A stretch of 22,702 nt of DNA from the NCBI GenBank assembly GCA_023429845.1, contig JAEZCY010000168.1, forward strand, positions 1 through 22,702, read 5' to 3'. Shown here piece by piece: positions 6,390 through 13,263 of the stretch (within the stretch, counting starts at the first letter, position 1; each line of letters starts with the position of its first letter). Position numbers and translations under genes: made by a program. This DNA comes from Acidobacteriota bacterium (GTDB lineage: Bacteria; Acidobacteriota; Vicinamibacteria; Vicinamibacterales; Vicinamibacteraceae). Below the pieces are notes generated by a model. That model was not told the origin of the DNA, searched no databases, and saw only the letters and a list, made by a program, of their open reading frames with translations.

Positions 6390-9300
6390 ATGCCTCGACC
6401 CCGCACACCCAGCACGCTGTTCTGGTGGGTTCTCCCTTCACCTAAGTCGCGCCTGGTTCTGGCACGTGTGGCGGCAACGCTCGCCGCCGTTGCCGTACTC
6501 CTGACGGCGCTGCCAGCCGGAGCGCAGTCGACGCTCGGCACCATCCGCGGCACGGTGACCGACGTGCAGGGCAGTGTGGTCCCGGGTGCGACGGTGCTGG
6601 TGACCGACGAGGACACCGGTGTCTCTCGCGAAGCGGTCAGCGACGGGGAGGGCCTCTTCGAAGTGACCAACCTCCGGCCCGGCACCTACACCATCGACGT
6701 CAGCCTCGCGGGCTTCAAGGCGACGCGGCAGACGGGCATCCTGCTGCGAGCCGCATCGGTGGCGCGTGCCGACATCAGGCTCGAGGTAGGCGACCTGCAG
6801 GACGTGATCACCGTAGTGGCCGAGGGGCAGAACATCACCGTGGAGAGCCAGGCCATCGCGCGCGGGCTCGACGCGCAGCAGCTGCGCGATCTCCCGCGCA
6901 ACAGCCGCGACGTGCAGGACTTCCTGACGCTCAACCCCAACGTCGTCGGCGGCTTCGACGCCATCCAGTTCCTCGGTGGCCGCACCTACGGCGCGTCGTA
7001 CATCCAGGACGGACAGCCCTCGTCTGCCGGCATCTTCGGCGAGCTCTCGAACGCCGCGCCGGGCCTCGACGCGATTGCCGAAGTGCAGGTGCTCTCCAAC
7101 TCGTACAGCGCGGAGTTCGGCGGCCTTGCGGGTGTGGTCGTCTCGACCAAGCGCGGCACCAATCAGCTCCACGGCACGTCGTTCTACGACTTCAACGCCA
7201 ACGAGCTGAACGCGCGGACGTATGCCCAGGCACTCAACGGCGTGTCGCGCGACGACCCCAACTCCGACACGCACGACCATCGCTTCGGCTTCAGCCTCGG
7301 GGGACCCATCCGCAGCAACCGGACGTTCTTCTTCGGCAACTACGAGGGCAGCCGGCTCAAGTCCCTCGGCGGCGGCGCCCAGGCGATCGTCCCGACGGCA
7401 GCCATGCGCGCCGGCGACTTCTCGGGCGCCAGCTTCACCCTGCTCGATCCCCAGACGGGGCTGCCGTTTCCGGGCAACAGGATCCCGGCCAATCGCATCG
7501 ATCCCGCTGCCCAGAAGGTGATGAGCACCTTCTACCCGGACCCGAACCAGGCGGGGCTGGCCAACGGCTACGGCACGTACCGGCAGATCCTGCCGCTGAC
7601 GCGCACCCGCGACCGAGCCGACGGGCGTATCGACCACGAGCTGACCAACAACGACTCGCTGTTTGCGCGCGTCAGCTGGCAGCGCCGTGATCCAGACGCC
7701 TTCACGTTCGAAAGCACCGGTGGCAACGGCGGTGGCGGCTTGACCAACCTCGGCATTCTCGCGCGCGACTCCAAGGCCGTGACACTCGCCACCGGCTGGA
7801 CGCGGATCTTCTCGAGCTCGGTCGTCAACGAGTTCCGGGCCGGCTACAGCACGGACGTGCGCAACCGCCGCAGCCAGTACGTCGCCGGGCAGGTCGGCGC
7901 ATCGCTCGGAATCGAGGTGCCGGAACTGGCGCAGAACGTCCCCGGGTTCCCGCAGTTCATCTTCGGCGGCGCCAATCGGCCCTCGGACATCCGCGACCAG
8001 CGGCAGAACACGTTCCGCGACCTCGACCAGTCCGCCTTCTCGCTGAGCAACAACGCAACCTGGGTGAAGGGACGGCACTCCTTCCGGTTCGGTGGCAGCT
8101 ACGCGCGCAACATGGCACGCGACGGTTATTCCACCGGCGCGAACGAGTCGAAGGGCCAGTACAACTTCACCGGCTGGGCCACGGGTAACTCGTTTGCCGA
8201 CTTCCTGCTCGGCCTGCCCAACACCGTACGCGAACAGCGCAACACGCGCGGCGACAAGCCGATGGACACCACCTCGAACGACTGGGCGGTGTTCGTGCAG
8301 GACGACTTCAAGCTCACGCCGCAGCTGACGCTGTTCCTCGGACTACGCTACGAGGTGGTCGGCGTGTTCGTGGATCGGAACGACATCTTCGCCAACTTCG
8401 TGCTCGACGACGGTGGCCACCACGTCGTGCCCAACGCGCAGATCGCCGCACTCCTGCCTCCGGGCGCGCAGGCGCTCGGCCGCACGCTCGTCGCTGACGA
8501 CGTCGGCGTGGGGTCTGGCCTGATGAAGACCGACCGCAACAACTTCAGCCCGCGTGGCGGCTTCGCCTACCGCATCGGCAGCGATGCCAAGACCGTCCTG
8601 CGCGGCGGCTTCGGCATCTTCCACCCGACGGGCGCTGCCCAGGGTGCCCGCGACATCATGTCGCGCAACCCGTTCCGCTACTCGATCACGCGCAACCGCG
8701 GCACGCTGCAGAACGGCTTCACCACGGGCACGCTGAGCACATCGTCGGCGTTCGGCAACCAGGGCCTCGACATCAACCTCGAGAGCCCGGACATCTACCA
8801 GTACAACCTCACCCTCGAGCGCGAGCTCCCGGGCGATCTCGGCCTGCGCGTCAGCTATCTGGGATCGACCATGCGTAAGCTGCTCGTGACTCGGGAGAAC
8901 AACAGCATCCCCGCGAGCGCGGTGCCCCTCGGCGACATCTACGAGGACCCGGCGGCGCAGGCGCTGCTGCCCTATCCGAACTACGGCACCTTCCTGAACA
9001 TGACGACCAATGCCGGCGAGGGGCAGTTCAACGCGTTGCAGCTCGAGGTCAATCGGCGCTGGCGGCGCGGCTTCGCGCTCAACGCCGCGTACACGCTGGC
9101 CGGCTCCGACAGCAACGCGCCCGACAGCGGCAACAGCACCATCGGCGTCATCCAGTACGACCCGTACGACATCGAGAAGGACCGGGGGCCCGATCCCAAC
9201 GTGGTGAAGCATCGCTTCGTGCTCAACAGCACGTGGGACATCCCGTTCGGCCACGAGCGCACGTTCGGCGCCTCGATGCCGGCATGGGCCGACGCGATCG

Positions 9301-9845
9301 TCGGCGGCTGGACGGTGTCGTCGATCGTGCAGGCGCGGTCGGGACCGAACCTGACGCCGTTCTTCGTGTGGGGCACCGATCCGATCTACCCGGCCAACAC
9401 CGGAGTCGGCCTGGACGGCGTCGGGCAGTTCGGTGAGTCGTGGCGGCCCGACGTGGTCGGCGACCCGAACACCGGGGGCTCGCGCGAGCAGTTCTTCGAC
9501 GTCACCGCCTACAGGCTGCCTCCCGATGGGTCGCTGGGCAACGCGAAGAAGGGCAGCCTGAAAGGGCCGGGCACCTGGATCGCCAACTTCGCCTTCTACA
9601 AGGACGTGATCCGCACCACGGGCATGCAGGTGGAGTTCACCGCGATGCTCGACAACGCGTTCAACCATCCCCAGTTCTTCGTGCCGGGCCTCGGCACCGG
9701 CGGCTTCGTGGATCTGACCGACTACCTGCTGAACGGGCTCGAGAACAACGGCACGACCGCCGTGCTCGGCGCCGACACGGTGGGGAACGCCGAAGGCTTT
9801 TCGTCCGGTCGGGTGATCCGGCTGGGGCTCCGCTTGCGGTTCTGA
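6390..9845 (+). CDS. Oar-like TonB-dependent outer-membrane receptor
   Basis: 1151 aa. The signal peptide ends near LPAGAQ (about residue 46). A carboxypeptidase-regulatory (CnaB-like) domain follows at about 50-135 (GTIRGTVTDVQGSVVPGATV, then FEVTNLRPGTYTIDVSLAGF), then a plug domain (about 140-270: LRDLPRNSRDVQDFLTLNPN, AEVQVLSNSYSAEFGGLAG) and a long beta-barrel to the end. The last residues, VIRLGLRLRF, end in Phe, the usual outer-membrane assembly signal. Members import large substrates or act in surface adhesion using TonB energy. The size and domain order match the Oar family that is expanded in Acidobacteriota. The substrate cannot be read from sequence. ATG 6390 has AGGAAGGA 6 nt upstream; the frame is open further back but without coding character. 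No partner lipoprotein (SusD type) adjoins it. Confidence 0.93.
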   Translation: MPRPRTPSTLFWWVLPSPKSRLVLARVAATLAAVAVLLTALPAGAQSTLGTIRGTVTDVQGSVVPGATVLVTDEDTGVSREAVSDGEGLFEVTNLRPGTYTIDVSLAGFKATRQTGILLRAASVARADIRLEVGDLQDVITVVAEGQNITVESQAIARGLDAQQLRDLPRNSRDVQDFLTLNPNVVGGFDAIQFLGGRTYGASYIQDGQPSSAGIFGELSNAAPGLDAIAEVQVLSNSYSAEFGGLAGVVVSTKRGTNQLHGTSFYDFNANELNARTYAQALNGVSRDDPNSDTHDHRFGFSLGGPIRSNRTFFFGNYEGSRLKSLGGGAQAIVPTAAMRAGDFSGASFTLLDPQTGLPFPGNRIPANRIDPAAQKVMSTFYPDPNQAGLANGYGTYRQILPLTRTRDRADGRIDHELTNNDSLFARVSWQRRDPDAFTFESTGGNGGGGLTNLGILARDSKAVTLATGWTRIFSSSVVNEFRAGYSTDVRNRRSQYVAGQVGASLGIEVPELAQNVPGFPQFIFGGANRPSDIRDQRQNTFRDLDQSAFSLSNNATWVKGRHSFRFGGSYARNMARDGYSTGANESKGQYNFTGWATGNSFADFLLGLPNTVREQRNTRGDKPMDTTSNDWAVFVQDDFKLTPQLTLFLGLRYEVVGVFVDRNDIFANFVLDDGGHHVVPNAQIAALLPPGAQALGRTLVADDVGVGSGLMKTDRNNFSPRGGFAYRIGSDAKTVLRGGFGIFHPTGAAQGARDIMSRNPFRYSITRNRGTLQNGFTTGTLSTSSAFGNQGLDINLESPDIYQYNLTLERELPGDLGLRVSYLGSTMRKLLVTRENNSIPASAVPLGDIYEDPAAQALLPYPNYGTFLNMTTNAGEGQFNALQLEVNRRWRRGFALNAAYTLAGSDSNAPDSGNSTIGVIQYDPYDIEKDRGPDPNVVKHRFVLNSTWDIPFGHERTFGASMPAWADAIVGGWTVSSIVQARSGPNLTPFFVWGTDPIYPANTGVGLDGVGQFGESWRPDVVGDPNTGGSREQFFDVTAYRLPPDGSLGNAKKGSLKGPGTWIANFAFYKDVIRTTGMQVEFTAMLDNAFNHPQFFVPGLGTGGFVDLTDYLLNGLENNGTTAVLGADTVGNAEGFSSGRVIRLGLRLRF

Positions 9846-9853
9846 GATCGTCG

Positions 9854-10012
9854 TCAGCTGGGGGCGCGTTCCGGGGAACGCGTCCCTACCTGTCGCGGTT
9901 TGATCCGGCGGATCCGCTTCGCTTCGCCCTCGCCCGACAGCTTGTCGATCGCCGCGCATCCCGAGAGCACCAGGGCCACGGCGAGTCCCGCCAATGCACA
10001 CCTCTGCAGCAC
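9854..10012 (-). CDS. Tiny lipoprotein, possibly truncated
   Basis: 52 aa from GTG 10012, with a GGGGAGGGG SD just upstream. The peptide begins with a lipoprotein signal (LAGLAVALVLSGC, with the lipobox Cys at residue 18), followed by AAIDKLSGEGEAKRIRRI. The last residues (VGTRSPERAPS) are translated straight from the hairpin at 9861-9886, so the natural C-terminus may have been replaced by that palindrome. I do not recognise a family with confidence. A longer frame begins at 10087, but its added residues are low-complexity. It could be a small envelope lipoprotein or the 5' end of a lost gene. Confidence 0.5.
   Translation of the reverse strand: MLQRCALAGLAVALVLSGCAAIDKLSGEGEAKRIRRIKPRQVGTRSPERAPS
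9861..9886. terminator. Strong bidirectional hairpin after the receptor gene
   Basis: A 11-12 bp stem (GGGGCGCGTTC with GAACGCGTCCC, one G-T pair, tiny loop) begins 15 nt after the receptor stop codon. No T-run follows. It sits inside the 3' end of the convergent small lipoprotein ORF. It ends CCCTACC on the + strand, like other palindromes in this window, and may be a dispersed repeat used as a terminator. Confidence 0.55.
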
Positions 10013-10072
10013 GTTTCCCCTCCCCTGCGATAAACGCCCGCCCGTGCCGGGCCGCACGAACCCACTTTCCGC

Positions 10073-10100
10073 TTGACGGCGCGCCACGAGGTGTTAATTT
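10073..10100 (+). promoter_or_regulatory. Sigma70-type promoter of the blaI-M56 unit
   Basis: TTGACG (10073-10078), a 16-nt spacer and TAATTT (10095-10100) form a near-consensus promoter in an AT-rich island that stands out from the GC-rich surroundings. The predicted transcript start is near 10107, giving a leader of about 23 nt without an obvious SD. Confidence 0.65.
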
Positions 10101-10102
10101 AA

Positions 10103-10115
10103 TAACGAGTCGTTA
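10103..10115. promoter_or_regulatory. Putative BlaI-family operator palindrome
   Basis: A perfect 13-bp palindrome, TAACGA-G-TCGTTA, covers the predicted transcription start and lies directly after the -10 box. A dimeric winged-helix repressor bound here would block polymerase. Its position just before the BlaI-type gene suggests autorepression. The sequence is unlike the staphylococcal bla/mec operator core (TACA/TGTA), so the link is by position and symmetry. Confidence 0.55.
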
Positions 10116-10129
10116 CAAAACTAACAGAC

Positions 10130-10516
10130 ATGCGCAACGAGCTCCAGCCGCTCAGCCGGCGTGAACGCCTGATCATGGACGTCCTCTACCGCCTCGGCCA
10201 GGCGTCAGCGGCCGACGTGCGGGCCGCCCTTCCCGACGACCCCAGCGATTCGACCGTGCGCACCCAGCTGCGCGGCCTCGAGAGCAAGGGGCACGTCGTG
10301 CACGTCATCGATGGCATGCGCTACGTGTATGCGCCGCGCGTGCCGCGCACCGTGGCCCGTCGCTCGGTGCTGCGACATGTCGTGGACACGTTCTTCGACG
10401 GGTCCGAAGCGCAGCTCCTCACCTCGCTGCTCGGCCAGGACGGCCGCCGGCTCACGCCGGACGAACTCGATCGCATCGAGGAGCTCATTCGTCGAGCCCG
10501 TGGAGGCGAATCATGA
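10130..10516 (+). CDS. BlaI/MecI/CopY-family transcriptional repressor
   Basis: 128 aa, the usual length for the family. Residues about 6-75 form the winged-helix domain (LSRRERLIMDVLYRLGQASA, then DSTVRTQLRGLESKGHV for the recognition helix and wing). Residues about 80-125 form the helical dimerisation part. In the classical system the partner M56 sensor triggers proteolysis of the repressor and so derepresses the operon. The gene overlaps the M56 gene by 4 nt (ATGA), so the two are translated as a pair. No beta-lactamase lies in the window, so the controlled function is probably not penicillin resistance. Likely targets are its own operon and perhaps envelope genes elsewhere. Confidence 0.92.
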   Translation: MRNELQPLSRRERLIMDVLYRLGQASAADVRAALPDDPSDSTVRTQLRGLESKGHVVHVIDGMRYVYAPRVPRTVARRSVLRHVVDTFFDGSEAQLLTSLLGQDGRRLTPDELDRIEELIRRARGGES

Positions 10517-12114
10517 CCAGCGCCCTCGATTTCGCGCAGCGTGCCTCGCTCGTCCTGCTGATCGCGCTCGCCGCGTGTGCACTGCTGCGTCACCGCTCGG
10601 CATCGTTGCGCCATGCCGTGCTCGCGGCGGCGCTGCCGGCCGTGTGGCTCATCCCGCTCGTCGCCGCCCTACTGCCGCCGCTGCCGCTGCCCCTGCCGAT
10701 CGCCGCCGACGTGTCGTCGGTCAGCCCTCCCCTCCCGACCGCGGCCGACCAGCGCACCACGACGCTCAGACCTGCGGAGGCGCCAGTCGTCGAGGATGTC
10801 GTGCCCTCGCGATGGGCGACGTGGATCGCGGGCCTGTGGGCCGCCGGCTCGACCCTGGGGTTCGGACTGCTGCTTGCGGCGGTCGCACGGCTCGCGCTTT
10901 CCACCCGTCGCGCCCGTCCGGTCAACGACGATCGCTGGCGCGGCGCCGCCACGCGCGTCGCGGCCGAGATGCAGGTGACGCGTCCCGTACAACTGCGCCG
11001 GGTCCCGAACCGACAACTGCTGGCCGTCTGGGGATGGCGCCGGCCCACCCTGCTCCTGCCCGAGTGCGCGCTGCAGTGGACCGACGAGCGGATCGAGACC
11101 GTCCTGCGCCACGAGCTCGCGCACATCCGTCGTGGGGACTGGTTGGTGTCCCTGCACGCCGCCGTGCTTCGCGCCGCCCTGTGGTGGAACCCGCTCGCCT
11201 GGTTGGCGTGCCGGCGGCTGGCCAGCGAGAGCGAGCGTGCCTGCGACGACCTGGTGCTGGCGCAGGGAGTGCGCCCCTCGACGTATGCCGAACACCTCGT
11301 GGCGATTGCTCGCGCGCTGCAACCCACTGGCGTCGCGCCCGCCATCCCCATGGCGTCACCGTCCACGCTGAACAGGAGGATCGCTGCCATGTTGAATACT
11401 CGACTCGACCGAACCACACCACCGCGCCTGACGCGCGCACTTCTCGTCGCCGCCACCGTGGTCCTCGTGCTGCCGCTCGCCCTGCTGCGAGCCGAGCAAG
11501 GGGCGCAAACGCTGCAAGGGGTCGTCTACGACCCGAGCGGCGCGGTCCTTCCCGGCGTGACGCTGGTGCTCGAGACGGGCGAGGCCAAGGCCGAGGCGGT
11601 CACCGATGCCGCCGGGCAGTTCGCCTTCCCGAACGTCGGGCTCGGGCAACACGTCCTCGAGGCGAAGATGCCGGGATTCCACGCCTATCGCCAGGACCTC
11701 GACCTGCAACGCGACGGCGACTGGGAGCGCGCGGTCACTTTGCCGATGGGCCGTCTCCAGGAGCAGATCCGCGTCAGCGCCAAGCGCGTGACGCCTGCCG
11801 CCGATCAGCCGGCCGGCCCGACGCCCGTGCGGGTCGGCGGCAACGTCAAGCCGCCGCGCAAGCTCATGGACGTACGTCCGGTCTACCCCGCCGCCATGCG
11901 CGATGCCGGCCGTGAAGGGCAGGTGAAGATCGATGCCGTCATCGGCCAGGACGGGCGCGTCGTCGCCGCGCACGTAACGAGCCCCGACATCCATCCGGAC
12001 TTCGCCGTCTCTGCCGTCGACGCGGTCAAGCAATGGGTCTTCTCGCCCACGTTGCTCAATGGCAAGCCGGTCGACGTCGTCATGACGGTGTCGGTCGCGT
12101 TCACGCTGGAGTAG
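10513..12114 (+). CDS. M56 (BlaR1-type) metalloprotease fused to CnaB-like and TonB C-terminal domains
   Basis: 533 aa. Hydrophobic segments lie at about 11-25, 36-55 and 101-125, and another at about 308-326 (LTRALLVAATVVLVLPLALL). The cytoplasmic M56 domain carries HELAH (200-204) and the downstream ESERACDD motif (about 239-246), matching the zinc site of BlaR1. After the last membrane segment come a CnaB/carboxypeptidase-regulatory-like domain (about 333-390) and a TonB C-terminal domain (about 450-533: DVRPVYPAAMRDAGREGQVK, then VDAVKQWVFSPTLLNGKPV). BlaR1 has a penicillin-binding sensor in this outer position. Here the periplasmic part could instead contact TonB-dependent receptors or sense the envelope. 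The gene is coupled to the BlaI-type gene. The fusion is known in Acidobacteriota-type genomes, but its signal is not. Confidence 0.9.
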   Translation: MTSALDFAQRASLVLLIALAACALLRHRSASLRHAVLAAALPAVWLIPLVAALLPPLPLPLPIAADVSSVSPPLPTAADQRTTTLRPAEAPVVEDVVPSRWATWIAGLWAAGSTLGFGLLLAAVARLALSTRRARPVNDDRWRGAATRVAAEMQVTRPVQLRRVPNRQLLAVWGWRRPTLLLPECALQWTDERIETVLRHELAHIRRGDWLVSLHAAVLRAALWWNPLAWLACRRLASESERACDDLVLAQGVRPSTYAEHLVAIARALQPTGVAPAIPMASPSTLNRRIAAMLNTRLDRTTPPRLTRALLVAATVVLVLPLALLRAEQGAQTLQGVVYDPSGAVLPGVTLVLETGEAKAEAVTDAAGQFAFPNVGLGQHVLEAKMPGFHAYRQDLDLQRDGDWERAVTLPMGRLQEQIRVSAKRVTPAADQPAGPTPVRVGGNVKPPRKLMDVRPVYPAAMRDAGREGQVKIDAVIGQDGRVVAAHVTSPDIHPDFAVSAVDAVKQWVFSPTLLNGKPVDVVMTVSVAFTLE

Positions 12115-12121
12115 CGTCACA

Positions 12122-12148
12122 GCCCCGGAGCCCGAGTGGCCCCGGGGC
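12122..12148. terminator. GC hairpin after the M56 gene
   Basis: GCCCCGG (12122-12128) pairs with CCGGGGC (12142-12148) just after the stop at 12114. The perfect palindrome GGCCCCGGGGCC (12138-12149) is an alternative fold. No T-run follows. It probably separates the M56 transcript from SDR copy 2. Confidence 0.35.
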
Positions 12149-12219
12149 CCTGCAGGCGGGGTCGCTGGTCCACCGGAGCACTCGCGGCCTACGGTGGTGT
12201 GAGGGTCGCCGTCTTCGCG

Positions 12220-12225
12220 TAGACT
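12220..12225 (+). promoter_or_regulatory. Candidate -10 box of SDR copy 2, leaderless
   Basis: TAGACT ends 7 nt before ATG 12233, with no SD between. This matches the TATGAT plus 7-nt arrangement before SDR copy 1. No clear -35 is seen. Confidence 0.3.
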
Positions 12226-12232
12226 CCGCTGC

Positions 12233-13126
12233 ATGCGCACGTCCGTCATGCTCTTCACAGGGCTTGCCCTTGGCATGCTCGCCGTCAGCCAGTCCTGGGC
12301 ACAATCGCCCGCGCGTCCGGCGGGGGGGCAGCGCGTGGCGCTCGTGACGGGGTCCACCGACGGCCTCGGGCGCGAAGTCGCCAGACGACTGGCCGCGGCA
12401 GGCGCACACGTCATCATCCATGGCCGGAATGCCGAACGCGGCAAGGCGGTTGTGGACGAGATCGCGAAGGCGGGCAAAGGCTCGGCGCGCTTCTATGCCG
12501 CTGACTTCGCCTCGCTCGCCGAGGTCCGCCGCCTCGCGGACGACGTCCTCCGCGACTACGACCGCCTCGACCTGCTCGTGAACAACGCCGGCGTGTTCGT
12601 GCGCGACGCCGACCGCAAGGTCAGCGCCGACGGCCACGAGATGCACATGGCGGTGAACTACCTGTCGGGTTTCCTCCTCACTCATCGCCTGCTGCCCCGG
12701 CTCGAGAAGGGGAACGCCCCGCGCATCGTCAATGTGTCGTCACTGGCGGCGTCGCCCATCGACTTCGACGACGTGATGATCACGAAGGGCTACAGCGGCA
12801 ATCGCGGCTATGGGCAGAGCAAGCTGGCGCAGGTGCTCTTCACGAAGGATCTGGCCGAAAGCCTCGCGAGCAAGCGTATCCGCGTCTACGCGCTGCATCC
12901 GGCGACGTACATGGACACCACGATGGTGAGGTCGGGGGGCATGACGCCGCGCAGCACCGTGGACGAGGGCGCCACCGCGGTGATGCATGCCATCAGCACG
13001 ACCGACGCGCCGAGCGGCACGTACTTCAATGGATTGAAGGTCGCCTCACCTCACGAGCAGGCGAACGACGCCGAGGCTCGGCGCAAGCTGCGGGAGTTGA
13101 GCGTCAAGCTCACCGGCGCGTCGTGA
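12233..13126 (+). CDS. Secreted short-chain dehydrogenase/reductase (copy 2)
   Basis: 297 aa, a close paralogue of copy 1 along its whole length. An N-terminal signal peptide (MLFTGLALGMLAVSQSWAQS) is followed by TGSTDGLG (39-46), NNAG, NVSSLAASPIDF and the catalytic YGQSK motif. The end, LRELSVKLTGAS, matches LRDVSRKLTGVP of copy 1. The signal peptide diverges more than the enzyme domain, but both copies keep one, so export looks selected. The protein belongs to the retinol-dehydrogenase-like SDR branch by the GYGQSKLAQVLFTKDLA region. Substrate and cofactor supply outside the cytoplasm are unknown. The ATG is without an SD. The gene is flanked by hairpin or repeat DNA on both sides and has no operon partner. 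Confidence 0.9.
   Translation: MRTSVMLFTGLALGMLAVSQSWAQSPARPAGGQRVALVTGSTDGLGREVARRLAAAGAHVIIHGRNAERGKAVVDEIAKAGKGSARFYAADFASLAEVRRLADDVLRDYDRLDLLVNNAGVFVRDADRKVSADGHEMHMAVNYLSGFLLTHRLLPRLEKGNAPRIVNVSSLAASPIDFDDVMITKGYSGNRGYGQSKLAQVLFTKDLAESLASKRIRVYALHPATYMDTTMVRSGGMTPRSTVDEGATAVMHAISTTDAPSGTYFNGLKVASPHEQANDAEARRKLRELSVKLTGAS
12553..12591 (+). repeat. 39-bp perfect direct repeat, SDR copy 2 arm
   Basis: This is identical to 5445-5483 in SDR copy 1. The surrounding genes are also alike at DNA level over most of the enzyme domain. Confidence 0.85.
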
Positions 13127-13140
13127 TCGAGTCCTGCGAA

Positions 13141-13262
13141 TCCAGGGGCGAGCCCGAGGCGCGATGGCGAGGGCCCAGGGCTGAATGGTGAGGGCGATGG
13201 CCCAAGGCCAAGCCCCAAGGCCCGACTACGAAGACGGACACGCCGCCGGCGCAGCGGAGGCG
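13141..13262. repeat. Low-complexity and palindromic intergenic repeat DNA
   Basis: Between SDR copy 2 and the mqnE stop lie degenerate GGGC/AAGG-type units (about 13141-13225: GAGGGCCCAGGGCT, GATGGCCCAAGGCCAAG). A GC-rich module follows, containing GCCGCCGGCGCAGCGGAGGCGGC and ending GGCTACG. No gene or clear frame is seen. The second module shares the GGCGGCTACG end with the hairpin at 3817-3837. Confidence 0.5.
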
Positions 13263-13263
13263 G

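Noticed and set aside
6438..10001. Long reverse-strand frames opposite the Oar-like receptor (546 and 552 aa)
   Set aside because: GC-driven shadows; composition is Arg/Val/Glu/Ala-rich and motif-free, while the + strand frame is an unmistakable TonB-dependent receptor.
10130..12114. Beta-lactam resistance operon
   Set aside because: The BlaI/M56 pair suggests it, but there is no beta-lactamase and the M56 protein lacks a penicillin-binding sensor domain.
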